64,000 bases of DNA, from positions 37,950 through 101,949 of the forward strand of contig JAOPWC010000135.1 in the NCBI GenBank assembly GCA_025965895.1, in the 5' to 3' direction. The notes under the pieces are model-generated. The model had not been told where the DNA came from and ran no database searches. It worked only from the letters and a program-made list of their open reading frames with translations. This DNA is from Mycobacterium sp. Its GTDB lineage: Bacteria > Actinomycetota > Actinomycetes > Mycobacteriales > Mycobacteriaceae. This document shows positions 7,682 to 15,855 of the stretch, in pieces (position 1 is the first letter of the stretch; every line of letters starts with the position of its first letter). The position numbers were made by a program, and so were the translations under genes.

Positions 7682-9169
7682 CTAGCTGTCCGGTGCCGGG
7701 TTGACCGTCAATGTGACGTGCCGGCCGTCACGGACCACCTCGACCGGGCCGTCCTTGCCGATCGTCAGCTGGCGTACCGCGACAACGAATTCGTCGGCGT
7801 CGGCGACCGATCGGGTGCCGACCTTCACGACGACATCGTTCTCCAGCATGCCGCCTTTCTCCGCCGGGCCGCCGGCCTTCACGTTGGCGATCTGCGCTCC
7901 GGAGGCTAAAGAGTTACTGACCGAGCGGGCCGTGACACCAAGCGTCGGGTGGGCGATCTTGCCGTCCTTGATTAGGCCGTCGACGACGTTCTTGACCTCG
8001 TTGACGGGGATCGCGAAACCAAGGCCGCTGGCGCTGTCGGACAACGACTTTCCTGCGGTGTTGATGCCGATGATGTGCGAGTTTATATCGATCAGCGGCC
8101 CACCGGAGTTGCCGTGGTTGATCGACGCGTCGGTCTGCAGCGCGTCGATGACGGTGTCGGTGTCCGACCCCTCCCCTGACAGCGGCACCGGGCGGTGCAC
8201 CGCGCTGACGATGCCGTGCGTGACGGTGCTGCGCAGACCCAGCGGCGCACCGGCGGCGATCACCTCGTCACCAACGCGCACCTTGTCGGAGTCACCGAAC
8301 TGGGCGACCGTCAGGTTGTCGATGTTGTCGACCTTCAGCACGGCGAGGTCGGTCTTGGGGTCGCGGCCGACCAGATTGGCCGGCACCTCCTTGCCGTCAT
8401 TGAAGACGACGGTGGTCTTGTACTGGCTCGGGTTGTTGGCCGCGTCAGAGATCACGTGGTTGTTCGTGACGATGTAGCCGCGGCCGTCGACCACCACGCC
8501 GGAGCCCTGCGAGCCCTGCTGGTCACTCTTGGCCTCGACTGTGACGACCGAGTCTTCGACCGACGCCGCCACTTGGGCGAAGCGACCGGCCGGCGGCTGG
8601 CTGTTGTTGGTCGACAGCGTTACCTTCGACGTGGTGAACGCCTCGACGACCTCTGCGGTCTTGCGGCCCACCCAGCCACCGGCCAAGCCAATCACCAGCG
8701 CGATGATCGCGAGCACCGCCAGCGCGACGTAGGACACCTTGCCGCCGAACAGCACGTCGCGCACACCGAGCTTGCCGGTGTCGGCGGCGGCCGCGACAGG
8801 TTCCGGCTGAGCCACCGCGGGCCCGCCAAGCGCTGCCGGCGCACCGGGGTCGCGCCACGGATCGTCCGCGCCGTTGTCGCCCTCGCCGTCCCGTTCGCCG
8901 TTGAGTGCGCCGGCGTCTGCGGGATGGCGCTGTAACGAGTCGCCACCCGGATGCGGGCGGCCGAACGCTTCTGCGAGCACAGGGTCGGGTGGGGCGTCGC
9001 GGGGGGTGAACTCGCCCTGGTCGCCAAGTTTCTCCGCGCCGAGGAACGATCCGTCGAAGCCCTCGGGACGGCCGAACGCCTGACGCGATGCCGGATCGAC
9101 GGGCGGACGGGAAATCGGCCGCGGCGCCAGCCGCTGCGTACCCTCGGCGTTGTCCTGGTTGGAGCTCAA
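7682..9169 (-). CDS. htrA: Membrane-anchored HtrA/DegP-type serine protease
   Basis: A 495-residue protein. Residues 1-140 are a disordered, acidic/Pro-rich cytosolic region; 145-170 is a membrane helix (YVALAVLAIIALVIGLAGG); ~195-390 is a trypsin-like protease with catalytic His238 (TNNHVISD), Asp274 (KTDLAVLKV) and Ser355 (HGNSGGPL); ~400-490 is a PDZ domain. All three catalytic residues are present. It is expected to act outside the membrane as a quality-control protease. It corresponds to Rv1223 and lies between rseA and tatB, consistent with SigE-dependent envelope-stress control. Confidence 0.94.
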   Translation of the reverse strand: MSSNQDNAEGTQRLAPRPISRPPVDPASRQAFGRPEGFDGSFLGAEKLGDQGEFTPRDAPPDPVLAEAFGRPHPGGDSLQRHPADAGALNGERDGEGDNGADDPWRDPGAPAALGGPAVAQPEPVAAAADTGKLGVRDVLFGGKVSYVALAVLAIIALVIGLAGGWVGRKTAEVVEAFTTSKVTLSTNNSQPPAGRFAQVAASVEDSVVTVEAKSDQQGSQGSGVVVDGRGYIVTNNHVISDAANNPSQYKTTVVFNDGKEVPANLVGRDPKTDLAVLKVDNIDNLTVAQFGDSDKVRVGDEVIAAGAPLGLRSTVTHGIVSAVHRPVPLSGEGSDTDTVIDALQTDASINHGNSGGPLIDINSHIIGINTAGKSLSDSASGLGFAIPVNEVKNVVDGLIKDGKIAHPTLGVTARSVSNSLASGAQIANVKAGGPAEKGGMLENDVVVKVGTRSVADADEFVVAVRQLTIGKDGPVEVVRDGRHVTLTVNPAPDS

Positions 9170-9243
9170 GTCATCCTCTTCCGGGCGTTCGGAACGCGCG
9201 GGCTATGGTCGTCGCTGCGTCCCCGATGGACGTTGCCATCACC

Positions 9244-9654
9244 CTACCGGCGCTTACGACGGGACCAGGTGATGCCGTCAGCTAACTCGTCCAAGTGGCT
9301 TCGTGACGTGCCGGCGTCGTCGGGTCCTGCGGCGGAATCATGGGGTATCTGCGACAGCATGCCCAGCAGTGAGCTGGGCACGTGAATCGGGCAGGAGTCG
9401 CGCAGCGCCGCGCGGGCCTGGCTCTGGGCATCCACCTCGGCGGCGCATTGCGAGCACAGCGACAGGTGATGCGCGGCACGCAGGTGCGCGGTCATGCGCA
9501 GCTCACCGTCGACGAAAGCCGCAATGGCCTCGCTCGACAGGTGCTCGGTGGAGCCGAATTCGCGGGGAGCGCCGACGGGCGCGTCGTTTTGCGAAGCGAA
9601 GGGTGAGGGCAACCAGGAAAACGCGCGGCGGAAGACATGCCCCCGATCCACCAT
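9244..9654 (-). CDS. rseA: Anti-sigma-E factor RseA (zinc-binding ZAS type)
   Basis: A 136-residue cytosolic anti-sigma factor; the start GHVFRRAFSWLPSPFAS matches mycobacterial RseA. The ZAS zinc motif is intact: His63-x3-Cys67-x2-Cys70 in HHLSLCSQC. It sequesters SigE; in M. tuberculosis release occurs by redox change at the motif or by phosphorylation and ClpC1P2 degradation. The C-terminal tail after ~residue 100 is shorter than the ~154-residue M. tuberculosis protein and lacks its Gly-rich extension. The gene lies 108 bp downstream of sigE. Confidence 0.93.
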   Translation of the reverse strand: MVDRGHVFRRAFSWLPSPFASQNDAPVGAPREFGSTEHLSSEAIAAFVDGELRMTAHLRAAHHLSLCSQCAAEVDAQSQARAALRDSCPIHVPSSLLGMLSQIPHDSAAGPDDAGTSRSHLDELADGITWSRRKRR

Positions 9655-9762
9655 GACCCAGCTCCCTCCTTCGCTGCACCGAATTCGTACGCCACCTCGA
9701 ATGTAGCGCGCAAGGCTGTGGCTGACACCCGGGAGACGCCCCTGGTTGCGTTGCCGCCTCGG

Positions 9763-10518
9763 TCAGGCCGAGTGCGCGGTCAGGTCGGCGGCGCCGCCAT
9801 GGGCGGCGAGATAGTCGCGCAGGGCCTGCCGGCCACGATGAATGCGGCTTCGCACGGTGCCCAGCTTCACGCCGAGCGTCGCGCCGATCTCCTCGTAGGA
9901 CAACCCTTCGATGTCGCACAACACGACGGCGGCGCGGAACTCCGGCGGCAGCGAATCCAGGGCCGCCTGCAAGTCCGGGCCGAGCCGCGAGTCGTGGTAG
10001 ATCTGCTCGGGGTTGGGCTCGTCGGCGGGGACGCGGTCGTAGTCCTCGGGCAGCGCTTCCATCCGGATCCGGCCGCGCCGGCGCACCATGTCGAGGAAGA
10101 GGTTCGTTGTGATGCGGTGCAGCCAGCCTTCGAACGTGCCGGGCTGGTAATTCTGCACCGAGCGGAAAACCCTGATGAACGTTTCCTGCGTCAGATCCTC
10201 GGCGTCGTGCTGATTGCCGGAGAGTCGGTAAGCCAGCCGGTACACCCGGTCGGCGTGCTGACGGACCAGCTCGTCCCACGACGGCATCGCGCTCTTGTCG
10301 CCCGTCGCGTCGAAAACCGCGGTGCCCTGCAGCTCGTCACCGTCTTCCATCCGCTCCGCGCCGGTGTAGTGCTCGAGCCTGGACACGCTGCTGGCCGCGG
10401 TCGCAAGGGTGCTGGGCGTGGGATCCTCCCGTTGATCGATCAGTGTCAATTCGCCATCGCGGCCAACATGAATTTCGTCATGGTTATTCCCGGACCGCCA
10501 GCCCACGCCGTATGCCAT
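9763..10518 (-). CDS. sigE: ECF RNA polymerase sigma factor SigE
   Basis: A 251-residue ECF sigma factor. After a variable ~70-residue N-terminus come LQGTAVFDATGDKSAMPSW, region 2 (LVRQHADRVYRLAYRLSG, DAEDLTQETFIRVF) and region 4 (SLPPEFRAAVVLC, LSYEEIGATLGVKLGTVR). These regions are almost identical to M. tuberculosis SigE. I chose ATG 10518 because GGTAGG lies just upstream. The reading frame stays open far beyond it, antisense to the methyltransferase gene, but that extension is not sigma-like. Mycobacterial SigE has several promoters and internal starts, so a shorter form is possible. It controls envelope and phosphate-stress genes, including htrA. Confidence 0.93.
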   Translation of the reverse strand: MAYGVGWRSGNNHDEIHVGRDGELTLIDQREDPTPSTLATAASSVSRLEHYTGAERMEDGDELQGTAVFDATGDKSAMPSWDELVRQHADRVYRLAYRLSGNQHDAEDLTQETFIRVFRSVQNYQPGTFEGWLHRITTNLFLDMVRRRGRIRMEALPEDYDRVPADEPNPEQIYHDSRLGPDLQAALDSLPPEFRAAVVLCDIEGLSYEEIGATLGVKLGTVRSRIHRGRQALRDYLAAHGGAADLTAHSA

Positions 10519-10560
10519 TGGCCTACCGTTCCCCACCTCGGTGTGGCCGCCATATGAGCA

Positions 10561-10579
10561 AACTGAGCTTTCCCTGAGA
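10561..10579 (-). promoter_or_regulatory. Candidate MprA-type direct repeat upstream of sigE
   Basis: Read towards sigE the site is TCTCAGGGAAAGCTCAGTT: two CTCAG-containing 8-bp half-sites separated by 3 bp, the 8-3-8 architecture reported for MprA boxes. It lies 43-61 bp upstream of the sigE ATG. MprAB activation of sigE is established in M. tuberculosis. Assigning this exact site is inference. Confidence 0.4.
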
Positions 10580-10722
10580 AAGCGGGCCGCGAAGCGCATA
10601 TCCAGGATAGACGCCCTTCGAAACGATATTTCGCCCCCGGCGTGTCGCGGGACTGCGGGCCTGCCGGTCGGGTTCGGGCGCGCCTGCCCGATGCGGGTCG
10701 GATTTGGTTTTAAGCTGCAGGA

Positions 10723-11373
10723 ATGGCGACCTCCTGCGAACCGCTCCTGTCCGCCGAGGCGATGGTCGCGCACGCCGAGGGCTCGATCTCTGAGGACCAG
10801 ATCGTCGCGGGCGCCCGCGAGCGTGCGATCGACGCCGGCGCAGGTGCCGTCAGCCCGGCGGTCGGCGCGCTGCTGAGCCTGCTGGCCCGCCTGTCGGGGG
10901 GCAAGGCGGTCGCCGAGGTCGGCACCGGCGCGGGCGTGAGTGGGCTGTGGCTGCTGGCGGGCATGCGCGAGGACGGCGTACTCACCACGATCGACGTCGA
11001 ACCCGAACATCAGCGGCTCGCCAAGCAGGCGTTCACCGAGGCCGGGATCGCGGCGTCGCGCACCCGCCTGATCGGCGGACGCGGCCAGGACGTGCTGCCC
11101 CGGCTGGCCGACGAATGCTACGACCTGGTCTTCCTCGACGCGGATCCGCTCGACCAGCCGGACTTCGTTGTCGAGGGCATCCGGCTGCTGCGCCCCGGCG
11201 GCGCGATCGTGGTACACCGCGCCGCGCTCGGCGGCCGGGCCGGGGATCCGGCCGCCCGCGACGTCGACGTGACAGCGGTTCGAGAAGCCGCCCGGCTGAT
11301 CGCCGAGGACGAGAGGCTGACCCCAGTCCTGGTTCCGCTCGGCGACGGCATTCTCGCAGCGGCCAGGTACTGA
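10723..11373 (+). CDS. Class I SAM-dependent O-methyltransferase (Rv1220c-like)
   Basis: A 216-residue Methyltransf_3/COMT-like enzyme, read divergently from sigE. The SAM-binding loop is AEVGTGAGVSGLWLL at 64-78; TTIDVEPEHQRLAKQAF provides the acidic residue for the ribose; YDLVFLDADPLDQPDF carries the metal-binding Asp region; and GGAIVVHRAALGGRAG follows. Related enzymes methylate catechol-like hydroxyls with divalent metal, but the substrate is unknown. It is strongly similar to Rv1220c throughout and is conserved next to sigE in mycobacteria. Confidence 0.9.
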   Translation: MATSCEPLLSAEAMVAHAEGSISEDQIVAGARERAIDAGAGAVSPAVGALLSLLARLSGGKAVAEVGTGAGVSGLWLLAGMREDGVLTTIDVEPEHQRLAKQAFTEAGIAASRTRLIGGRGQDVLPRLADECYDLVFLDADPLDQPDFVVEGIRLLRPGGAIVVHRAALGGRAGDPAARDVDVTAVREAARLIAEDERLTPVLVPLGDGILAAARY

Positions 11374-11378
11374 GTCGG

Positions 11379-11751
11379 TCAGCAGAACTGCCTTGCGTCG
11401 CTGACAGCGCCGAAGACTTCGAAAAAGCTCCGTCAGACCCGTTGATCGCAAGGCCGACTCGACCGGCCCCGGCCCACCGGAGACCCCACCGGGCCCCAGG
11501 CTGAGGTCCGACTCGCCCGCCAGCGTGCAGGCAGCCGCCAGAGCGTCGACACCCTCGTCGTCGGTATCCGAGACCTCCGACAGGTCGACGATCAACGACG
11601 CGCACGCGCTCATCGGGGCCTCCGCGACGGTCCTGCGCATCACCGGGGCAGCCTCGCCGCGCAGATCGCCGACCACGCGGGTCACGAGCTCATCAAGCGG
11701 GAAGCGCTCGATGCTGACCAGGCGTGACGTCGGGGTCAGCCACTGGCTCAT
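11379..11751 (-). pseudogene. STAS-domain (anti-anti-sigma-like) gene with one frameshift
   Basis: From ATG 11751 the frame reads MSQWLTPTSRLVSIERFPLD, then MSACASLIVDLSEVSDTDDEGVDALAAAC, a STAS-type core in which the usual phospho-acceptor Ser/Thr position falls in DLSEVSDTDDEG. After ALRSTGLTELF the frame runs on into antisense of the methyltransferase gene. Dropping one T from the T5 run near 11421-11429 instead gives EVFGAVSDARQFC and a stop at 11379, a natural STAS C-terminus (~123 residues). So it is either a +1 pseudogene or a base-call error. STAS proteins bind anti-sigma factors; proximity to sigE is suggestive only. Confidence 0.6.
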
Positions 11752-11785
11752 ATGCGTCAGTCGTCGCGACGGCGACCGGGGATGG

Positions 11786-11850
11786 GTCCGTCAGAAAAGT
11801 CCGTCAGAAAAGTCCGTCAGAAAAGTTCGTCGGAAACGTCCGTCAGAAAG
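11786..11850. repeat. Five tandem 13-bp repeats upstream of raaS
   Basis: Five contiguous units of consensus GTCCGTCAGAAAA begin at 11786, 11799, 11812, 11825 and 11838. Units 1-3 are identical; unit 4 is GTTCGTCGGAAAC and unit 5 is GTCCGTCAGAAAG. They lie in the divergent spacer between the STAS gene and the TetR gene raaS. There are no spacers, so it is not CRISPR. It may be an iteron-like protein-binding array or a slippage-prone minisatellite. Confidence 0.85.
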
Positions 11851-11892
11851 CCTTGACGGTGTCTTGATGCCGCCGCCTCTTGATTCGTGACC

Positions 11893-11925
11893 GAACACCC
11901 GTTTAGTCTATTGAACATGCGTTCA
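11893..11925 (+). promoter_or_regulatory. raaS promoter with twin putative TetR operators
   Basis: Two inverted-repeat half-palindromes of type GAAC-N4-GTTY occur exactly 20 bp apart: GAACACCCGTTT (11893-11904) and TGAACATGCGTTCA (11912-11925). They flank a TANNNT -10 element, TAGTCT (11904-11909), and the second overlaps the ATG of raaS. The layout suggests a leaderless, self-repressed promoter. Autoregulation of Rv1219c is known; these exact sites are inferred. Confidence 0.5.
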
Positions 11926-12579
11926 GCCGACCTGACTGCGGCGGCCCGGATCCGCGATGCCGCGATCGAGCTATTCGGGCAGCACGGATTCGGCACCGCG
12001 CTGCGACCCATCGCCGAGGCGGCAGGGGTGAGCGCCGCTCTGGTGATCCACCACTTCGGCTCCAAGGAGGGCCTGCGGAAGGCCTGCGACAACTACGTCA
12101 CCGAACTCATCCGGGACAGCAAAACCGAGGCGCTGCAATCGATGTCTCCGGCGACGTGGTTCGCCCAGCTCGCCGAGATCGACTCGTATGCACCTGTGAT
12201 GGCGTACCTGATGCGCAGCCTGCAGTCCGGCGGCGAACTGGCCAAAACCCTGATGCAGCGCATGATCGACAACGCCGAGGACTACATCGAGGAGGCAGTG
12301 CGCGCCGGGACCATCAAGCCCAGCCGCGACCCCAAGGCCCGCGCGAAGTTCCTCGCGATGGCGAGCGGTGGCGGCTTCCTGCTGTACCTGCAGACGCACG
12401 AGAACCCGACCGACCTCACCGCAGTCCTGCGTGACTACGGCGAAGACATGATCATGCCCGCGCTCGAGCTCTACACCTACGGACTGATGGCGGATACGTC
12501 GATGTACGACGCGTTCGTCGCCCAATACCACCCCCACCACAAAGGAGATTCGGATGACGACCACACGGCCGCGGGTTGA
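11917..12579 (+). CDS. raaS: TetR-family repressor RaaS (Rv1219c-like)
   Basis: A 220-residue TetR protein. The start MRSADLTAAARIRDAAIELFG matches Rv1219c; an upstream in-frame GTG at 11887 would lie over the promoter and is rejected. The DNA-binding HTH is at ~28-52 (LRPIAEAAGVSAALVIHHFGSK) and the remaining helices form the ligand/dimer domain. Rv1219c (RaaS) represses the Rv1218c-Rv1217c efflux pump and affects survival under antimicrobials. The stop overlaps the downstream ABC gene by 26 bp, so regulator and pump are one transcript. Confidence 0.9.
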   Translation: MRSADLTAAARIRDAAIELFGQHGFGTALRPIAEAAGVSAALVIHHFGSKEGLRKACDNYVTELIRDSKTEALQSMSPATWFAQLAEIDSYAPVMAYLMRSLQSGGELAKTLMQRMIDNAEDYIEEAVRAGTIKPSRDPKARAKFLAMASGGGFLLYLQTHENPTDLTAVLRDYGEDMIMPALELYTYGLMADTSMYDAFVAQYHPHHKGDSDDDHTAAG

Positions 12580-13468
12580 GGGTCCTGCCGTCGAAATACG
12601 TGCTCTGAGAAAGACTTTCGGCCGTACCGTAGCGCTCGACGGGCTCGACCTCACCGTGGCGCGCGGCGACGTCAGCGGCTTCCTCGGTCCCAACGGTGCA
12701 GGTAAGTCGACGACCATCCGGGTGCTGCTGGGCCTGCTGCGGGCCCAGGGCGGAACCGTCGAACTCCTCGGCGGCGACCCGTGGCGCGACGCGGTGGCGT
12801 TACACCGCCGGATCGCCTACGTACCGGGCGATGTGACGCTGTGGCCCAACCTCACCGGCGGCCAGGCGATCGACTTCCTGGCGCGGCTGCGTGGCGGCTT
12901 CGACCAACGCCGCCGCGACGAGCTGATCGAACGCTTCGAGCTCGACCCGCACAAGAAGGCCCGCACCTACTCCAAAGGCAATCGGCAGAAGGTCGCCATC
13001 GTCGCGGCGTTCAGCAGTGATGTCGACCTGTACATCCTCGACGAGCCAACCTCCGGCCTGGACCCGTTGATGGAGAAGGCATTTCAGCAGTGCGTCCGTG
13101 AAGTCGCCATCGGCGGCGCGGCGGTGCTGCTGTCGAGCCACATCCTCGCGGAGGTCGAGCAGCTGTGCGACACCGTGACGATCATCCGAGCAGGCCGCAG
13201 CGTGCGGTCGGGACGGCTGGAGGACCTGCGTCACCTGATGCGGACGACCGTCAAGGCACGTACCCGAGCCAGTGCCGATGCGCTGCGCTCCGCGCCGTTC
13301 GTGCACGACCTTGCCGAACAGGACGGCCTGATCACGTTTTCGGTGGATCGGGCAGATCTTGACCGCACCATGGCCCTGCTGACCGACCTGGGCATCGTCG
13401 AGCTATCGGTGTTCCCGGCGTCGCTGGAAGACCTGTTCCTGCGGGAATACCAGGGGGCGCTGCAATGA
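12554..13468 (+). CDS. ABC exporter ATP-binding subunit (Rv1218c-like)
   Basis: A 304-residue ATPase starting at ATG 12554, 6 bases after AAAGGAG, inside the end of raaS. Walker A is GPNGAGKST at 45-53, the signature is YSKGNRQK at ~139-146 (a DrrA-type variant of LSGGQ), Walker B is LYILDEPTSGLDP at ~159-171 and the switch His196 is in LSSHILAEVE. It energises the membrane subunit encoded immediately downstream. The M. tuberculosis counterpart exports diverse drugs and is repressed by RaaS. Confidence 0.92.
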   Translation: MTTTRPRVEGPAVEIRALRKTFGRTVALDGLDLTVARGDVSGFLGPNGAGKSTTIRVLLGLLRAQGGTVELLGGDPWRDAVALHRRIAYVPGDVTLWPNLTGGQAIDFLARLRGGFDQRRRDELIERFELDPHKKARTYSKGNRQKVAIVAAFSSDVDLYILDEPTSGLDPLMEKAFQQCVREVAIGGAAVLLSSHILAEVEQLCDTVTIIRAGRSVRSGRLEDLRHLMRTTVKARTRASADALRSAPFVHDLAEQDGLITFSVDRADLDRTMALLTDLGIVELSVFPASLEDLFLREYQGALQ

Positions 13469-15072
13469 CCGTCGTGGCACTCACCCACCACGCCAAGCGG
13501 TCGCAGTCGCCGCTGAGCGGGGTTGGCACGCTGGTCGCGCTTGCGGTGCGCCGGGACCGCGTCCGCCTGGGGGTGTGGATCTGGGTCCTGACACTGATGA
13601 TGGTCTACGCCCCGAACGCGATGAAACTGGCGTATCCCGGTGAAGCCCAGCGGATCGCGCGCGTCAATCTGCTGAAGACCCCCGCCGGCATCATGCTGGG
13701 AGGTCCCTTTTTCGGGGGCAACGAGACCGATCTTGGCGCAATGGTGGCCAACGAGCTGATGCTGACGATGATCATCGCCACTTCGATCCTGTCCATTCTC
13801 ACCGTGATCAGACATACCCGCGCCGAGGAAGAGAGCGGCGCCGCCGAATTGGTGATGTCCTCGGTGGTGGGACGCTACGCGCGGACGTTGGCCGCGCTGA
13901 TCCTGGTCGGCTCCGTCAACGCGATCCTGGCCGTCATGATGACGGGGGCGCTGGCCGCCACGGGTTTCGATGTGCTCGATTGTGCAGGAATGTGTTTCGG
14001 CATAACGGGTGCGGCGATGGTCGTCGGTGCGGTCGCGGCCGTGACCGCCGAGCTGTGGCGACAACCACGCACCGCCACCGGCGCGGCGATGGCCGTGCTG
14101 GCGGCAGCCGCACTGGTCCGTGGGATAGGCGACATCATCAACCACTCCGGGAGCGCCCTGAGCTGGTTCTCCCCGATCGCATGGGCTCAGCAGACGCGAG
14201 CGTTCGTCGACCTGCGTTGGTGGCCGTTCGCGCTGCTGGTTGCGTTGACCGTGGCGCTGATGCTGTTGGCGACCGTGCTCGAGCGCCGGCGCGAGTACGA
14301 CGACGCAATCCTGCCGTCGCGGGGTGAGCGCGTCAACGCACCACCGGTCCGCGGCGTGTTCGGGCTCGACCTCGTGCTGCAGCGCGGGCAGGTGATCGGA
14401 TGGGGCGTTGGCCTGTTCCTGGCCGGCCTGGCGTTCGGTTCGATGACCAAGTCGCTGCAGGAGGCAGCCAAAACCAACGAACTGGTGGCCCGCGTGCTGG
14501 CCACCCAGGGGTACAACGGCATCTACACGACAATGACACAGTTCTTGTCGGCAGCCACAACAGGTTTCGTGGTAGCGGCTGTGGTGCGGCTGACCCACGA
14601 CGAGCAGTCGGGAATCGCAGAAGAGGTGCTGGCGGGCGCGGTGTCACGATGGCGGTGGCTATTGTCTGCGGTCGCCGCGACGCTCCTCGGGTCGGCGGTG
14701 TTGATGGTGCTCGCGGGACTCGGCAACGGACTGGGCGCGGGTGTCACGATGGGCAATGCGGACCTGGTGCCCCGCCTGACCGGGGCCGGGCTTGCCCACC
14801 TGCCGGCGATGGCGGTGATGGCGGGGATTGCCGCGCTCGCAGTTGCACTGCGCCGGCCCTGGATCGGTTGGCTGGCGGTGACATTCGTGGTGCTCTCGCT
14901 GTACCTCGGCGCGCTGTTGCGGCTGCCGCGGTGGCTGATCGACGCGTCACCCGTCGGTCGCACCACAGTGCCGTCCAGCGTGCCTGTCGCGGCACTTGCG
15001 GTCATGGTGGTCGTCGCGGTGGCGCTCACCGCTACCGCGGGAGTGATCTACCGCAATCGCGACGCGGTGTAG
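13465..15072 (+). CDS. ABC-2 type exporter membrane subunit (Rv1217c-like)
   Basis: A 535-residue polytopic protein joined to the ATPase by an ATGA overlap. It has roughly twelve hydrophobic segments in two similar halves: the first begins VWIWVLTLMMVYAPNAM, the second VIGWGVGLFLAGLAFGSM. This is typical of the fused ABC-2 permeases of tetronasin/daunorubicin exporter type. The cytosolic motif HTRAEEESGAAELVMSSVVG recurs in the second half as THDEQSGIAEEVLAGAVSR, which supports internal duplication. With the upstream ATPase it forms the drug-efflux pump controlled by RaaS. Confidence 0.92.
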   Translation: MTVVALTHHAKRSQSPLSGVGTLVALAVRRDRVRLGVWIWVLTLMMVYAPNAMKLAYPGEAQRIARVNLLKTPAGIMLGGPFFGGNETDLGAMVANELMLTMIIATSILSILTVIRHTRAEEESGAAELVMSSVVGRYARTLAALILVGSVNAILAVMMTGALAATGFDVLDCAGMCFGITGAAMVVGAVAAVTAELWRQPRTATGAAMAVLAAAALVRGIGDIINHSGSALSWFSPIAWAQQTRAFVDLRWWPFALLVALTVALMLLATVLERRREYDDAILPSRGERVNAPPVRGVFGLDLVLQRGQVIGWGVGLFLAGLAFGSMTKSLQEAAKTNELVARVLATQGYNGIYTTMTQFLSAATTGFVVAAVVRLTHDEQSGIAEEVLAGAVSRWRWLLSAVAATLLGSAVLMVLAGLGNGLGAGVTMGNADLVPRLTGAGLAHLPAMAVMAGIAALAVALRRPWIGWLAVTFVVLSLYLGALLRLPRWLIDASPVGRTTVPSSVPVAALAVMVVVAVALTATAGVIYRNRDAV

Positions 15073-15101
15073 AGGAACCCAGCGTGAAGGAGCAGGTATC
15101 G

Positions 15102-15776
15102 ATGAGGACTGGTCTGCAAGCGACACAAAGATCACTTCTTGGCCTTGTCGCGTTCGGATTGCTGTTGTTCTTGCCGGCGGGCACGTTCGCCTACTGGCAG
15201 GCATGGGTTTTCATCGCCGTGTTCACGATCTTGACAACTGTCGCAAGCGTGTACTTGCTTCTGAACGACCCGGCAGCCCTCCGGCGCCGCATGCATGCGG
15301 GGCCGGTCGCCGAAACAAGAATGGTGCAGAAGATCGTCATCACAGGCGCACTGCTGACGTTGCCTGCGGTGATGGTGTTCAGCGCACTCGACCATCGCTT
15401 CGGGTGGTCGCCGGTGCCGGCAACGGTGTCTGTGATCGGTGATGTGCTGGTCGCGGTCGGACTCGGTATCGCTGTGTTCGTGGTCATACAGAACAGTTAC
15501 GCCGCCGCCAACATCACGGTGGAGTCAGGCCAGAAGGTCGTGTCGACCGGTCTCTACGCAATCGTCCGGCACCCCATGTACGTCGGCACGCTGGTCATGA
15601 TGGTGGGCCTTCCTCTTGCGCTCGGCTCCTGGTGGGGACTCGTCATCCTTGTCCCGTGCCTCATAGGCCTCGCCTTCCGCATTCTCGACGAAGAGAAGAT
15701 GCTCGAGCAGGAGTTGGACGGATACCGTGAGTACACGCGGAGCGTGCACCATCGGCTGCTGCCGTATGTCTGGTAG
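15102..15776 (+). CDS. ICMT-like integral membrane methyltransferase (Rv1216c-like)
   Basis: A 224-residue membrane protein, the same length as I recall for Rv1216c. ATG 15102 is chosen because AAGGAG lies 9 bases upstream; the open frame upstream overlaps the permease in another frame. Five hydrophobic segments are followed by the isoprenylcysteine methyltransferase/PEMT signature YAIVRHPMYVGTLV and a C-terminal EEKMLEQELDGYREYTR...RLLP motif (SAM-binding His/Arg and Glu). The methyl acceptor is unknown: bacteria have no CaaX proteins, so a lipid or small hydrophobic molecule is more likely. It lies 29 bp after the exporter permease and could share its transcript. Confidence 0.85.
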   Translation: MRTGLQATQRSLLGLVAFGLLLFLPAGTFAYWQAWVFIAVFTILTTVASVYLLLNDPAALRRRMHAGPVAETRMVQKIVITGALLTLPAVMVFSALDHRFGWSPVPATVSVIGDVLVAVGLGIAVFVVIQNSYAAANITVESGQKVVSTGLYAIVRHPMYVGTLVMMVGLPLALGSWWGLVILVPCLIGLAFRILDEEKMLEQELDGYREYTRSVHHRLLPYVW

Positions 15777-15855
15777 CGGCGGGGTCCGTCGGAAATACGA
15801 CTGGTGCGCCGTTGCGGCTACCGGACGTCCCTGGGCGTTCTAAGCTGCGGGCAGT

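Noticed and set aside
9763..11751. One 662-codon reverse frame joining sigE to the STAS start
   Set aside because: The middle part is antisense to the methyltransferase gene and has no protein-like character. sigE and the STAS gene are separate; the frame stays open only because of high GC content.
11786..11850. CRISPR-like array
   Set aside because: The 13-bp units abut with no spacers and there are no cas genes.
11887..11916. GTG 11887 as the raaS start
   Set aside because: It lies within the putative operator and -10 element, and homologues start at the following Met.
14400..15101. N-terminal extension of the ICMT-like gene
   Set aside because: It overlaps the ABC permease in another frame; AAGGAG before ATG 15102 and the length match to Rv1216c fix the start.
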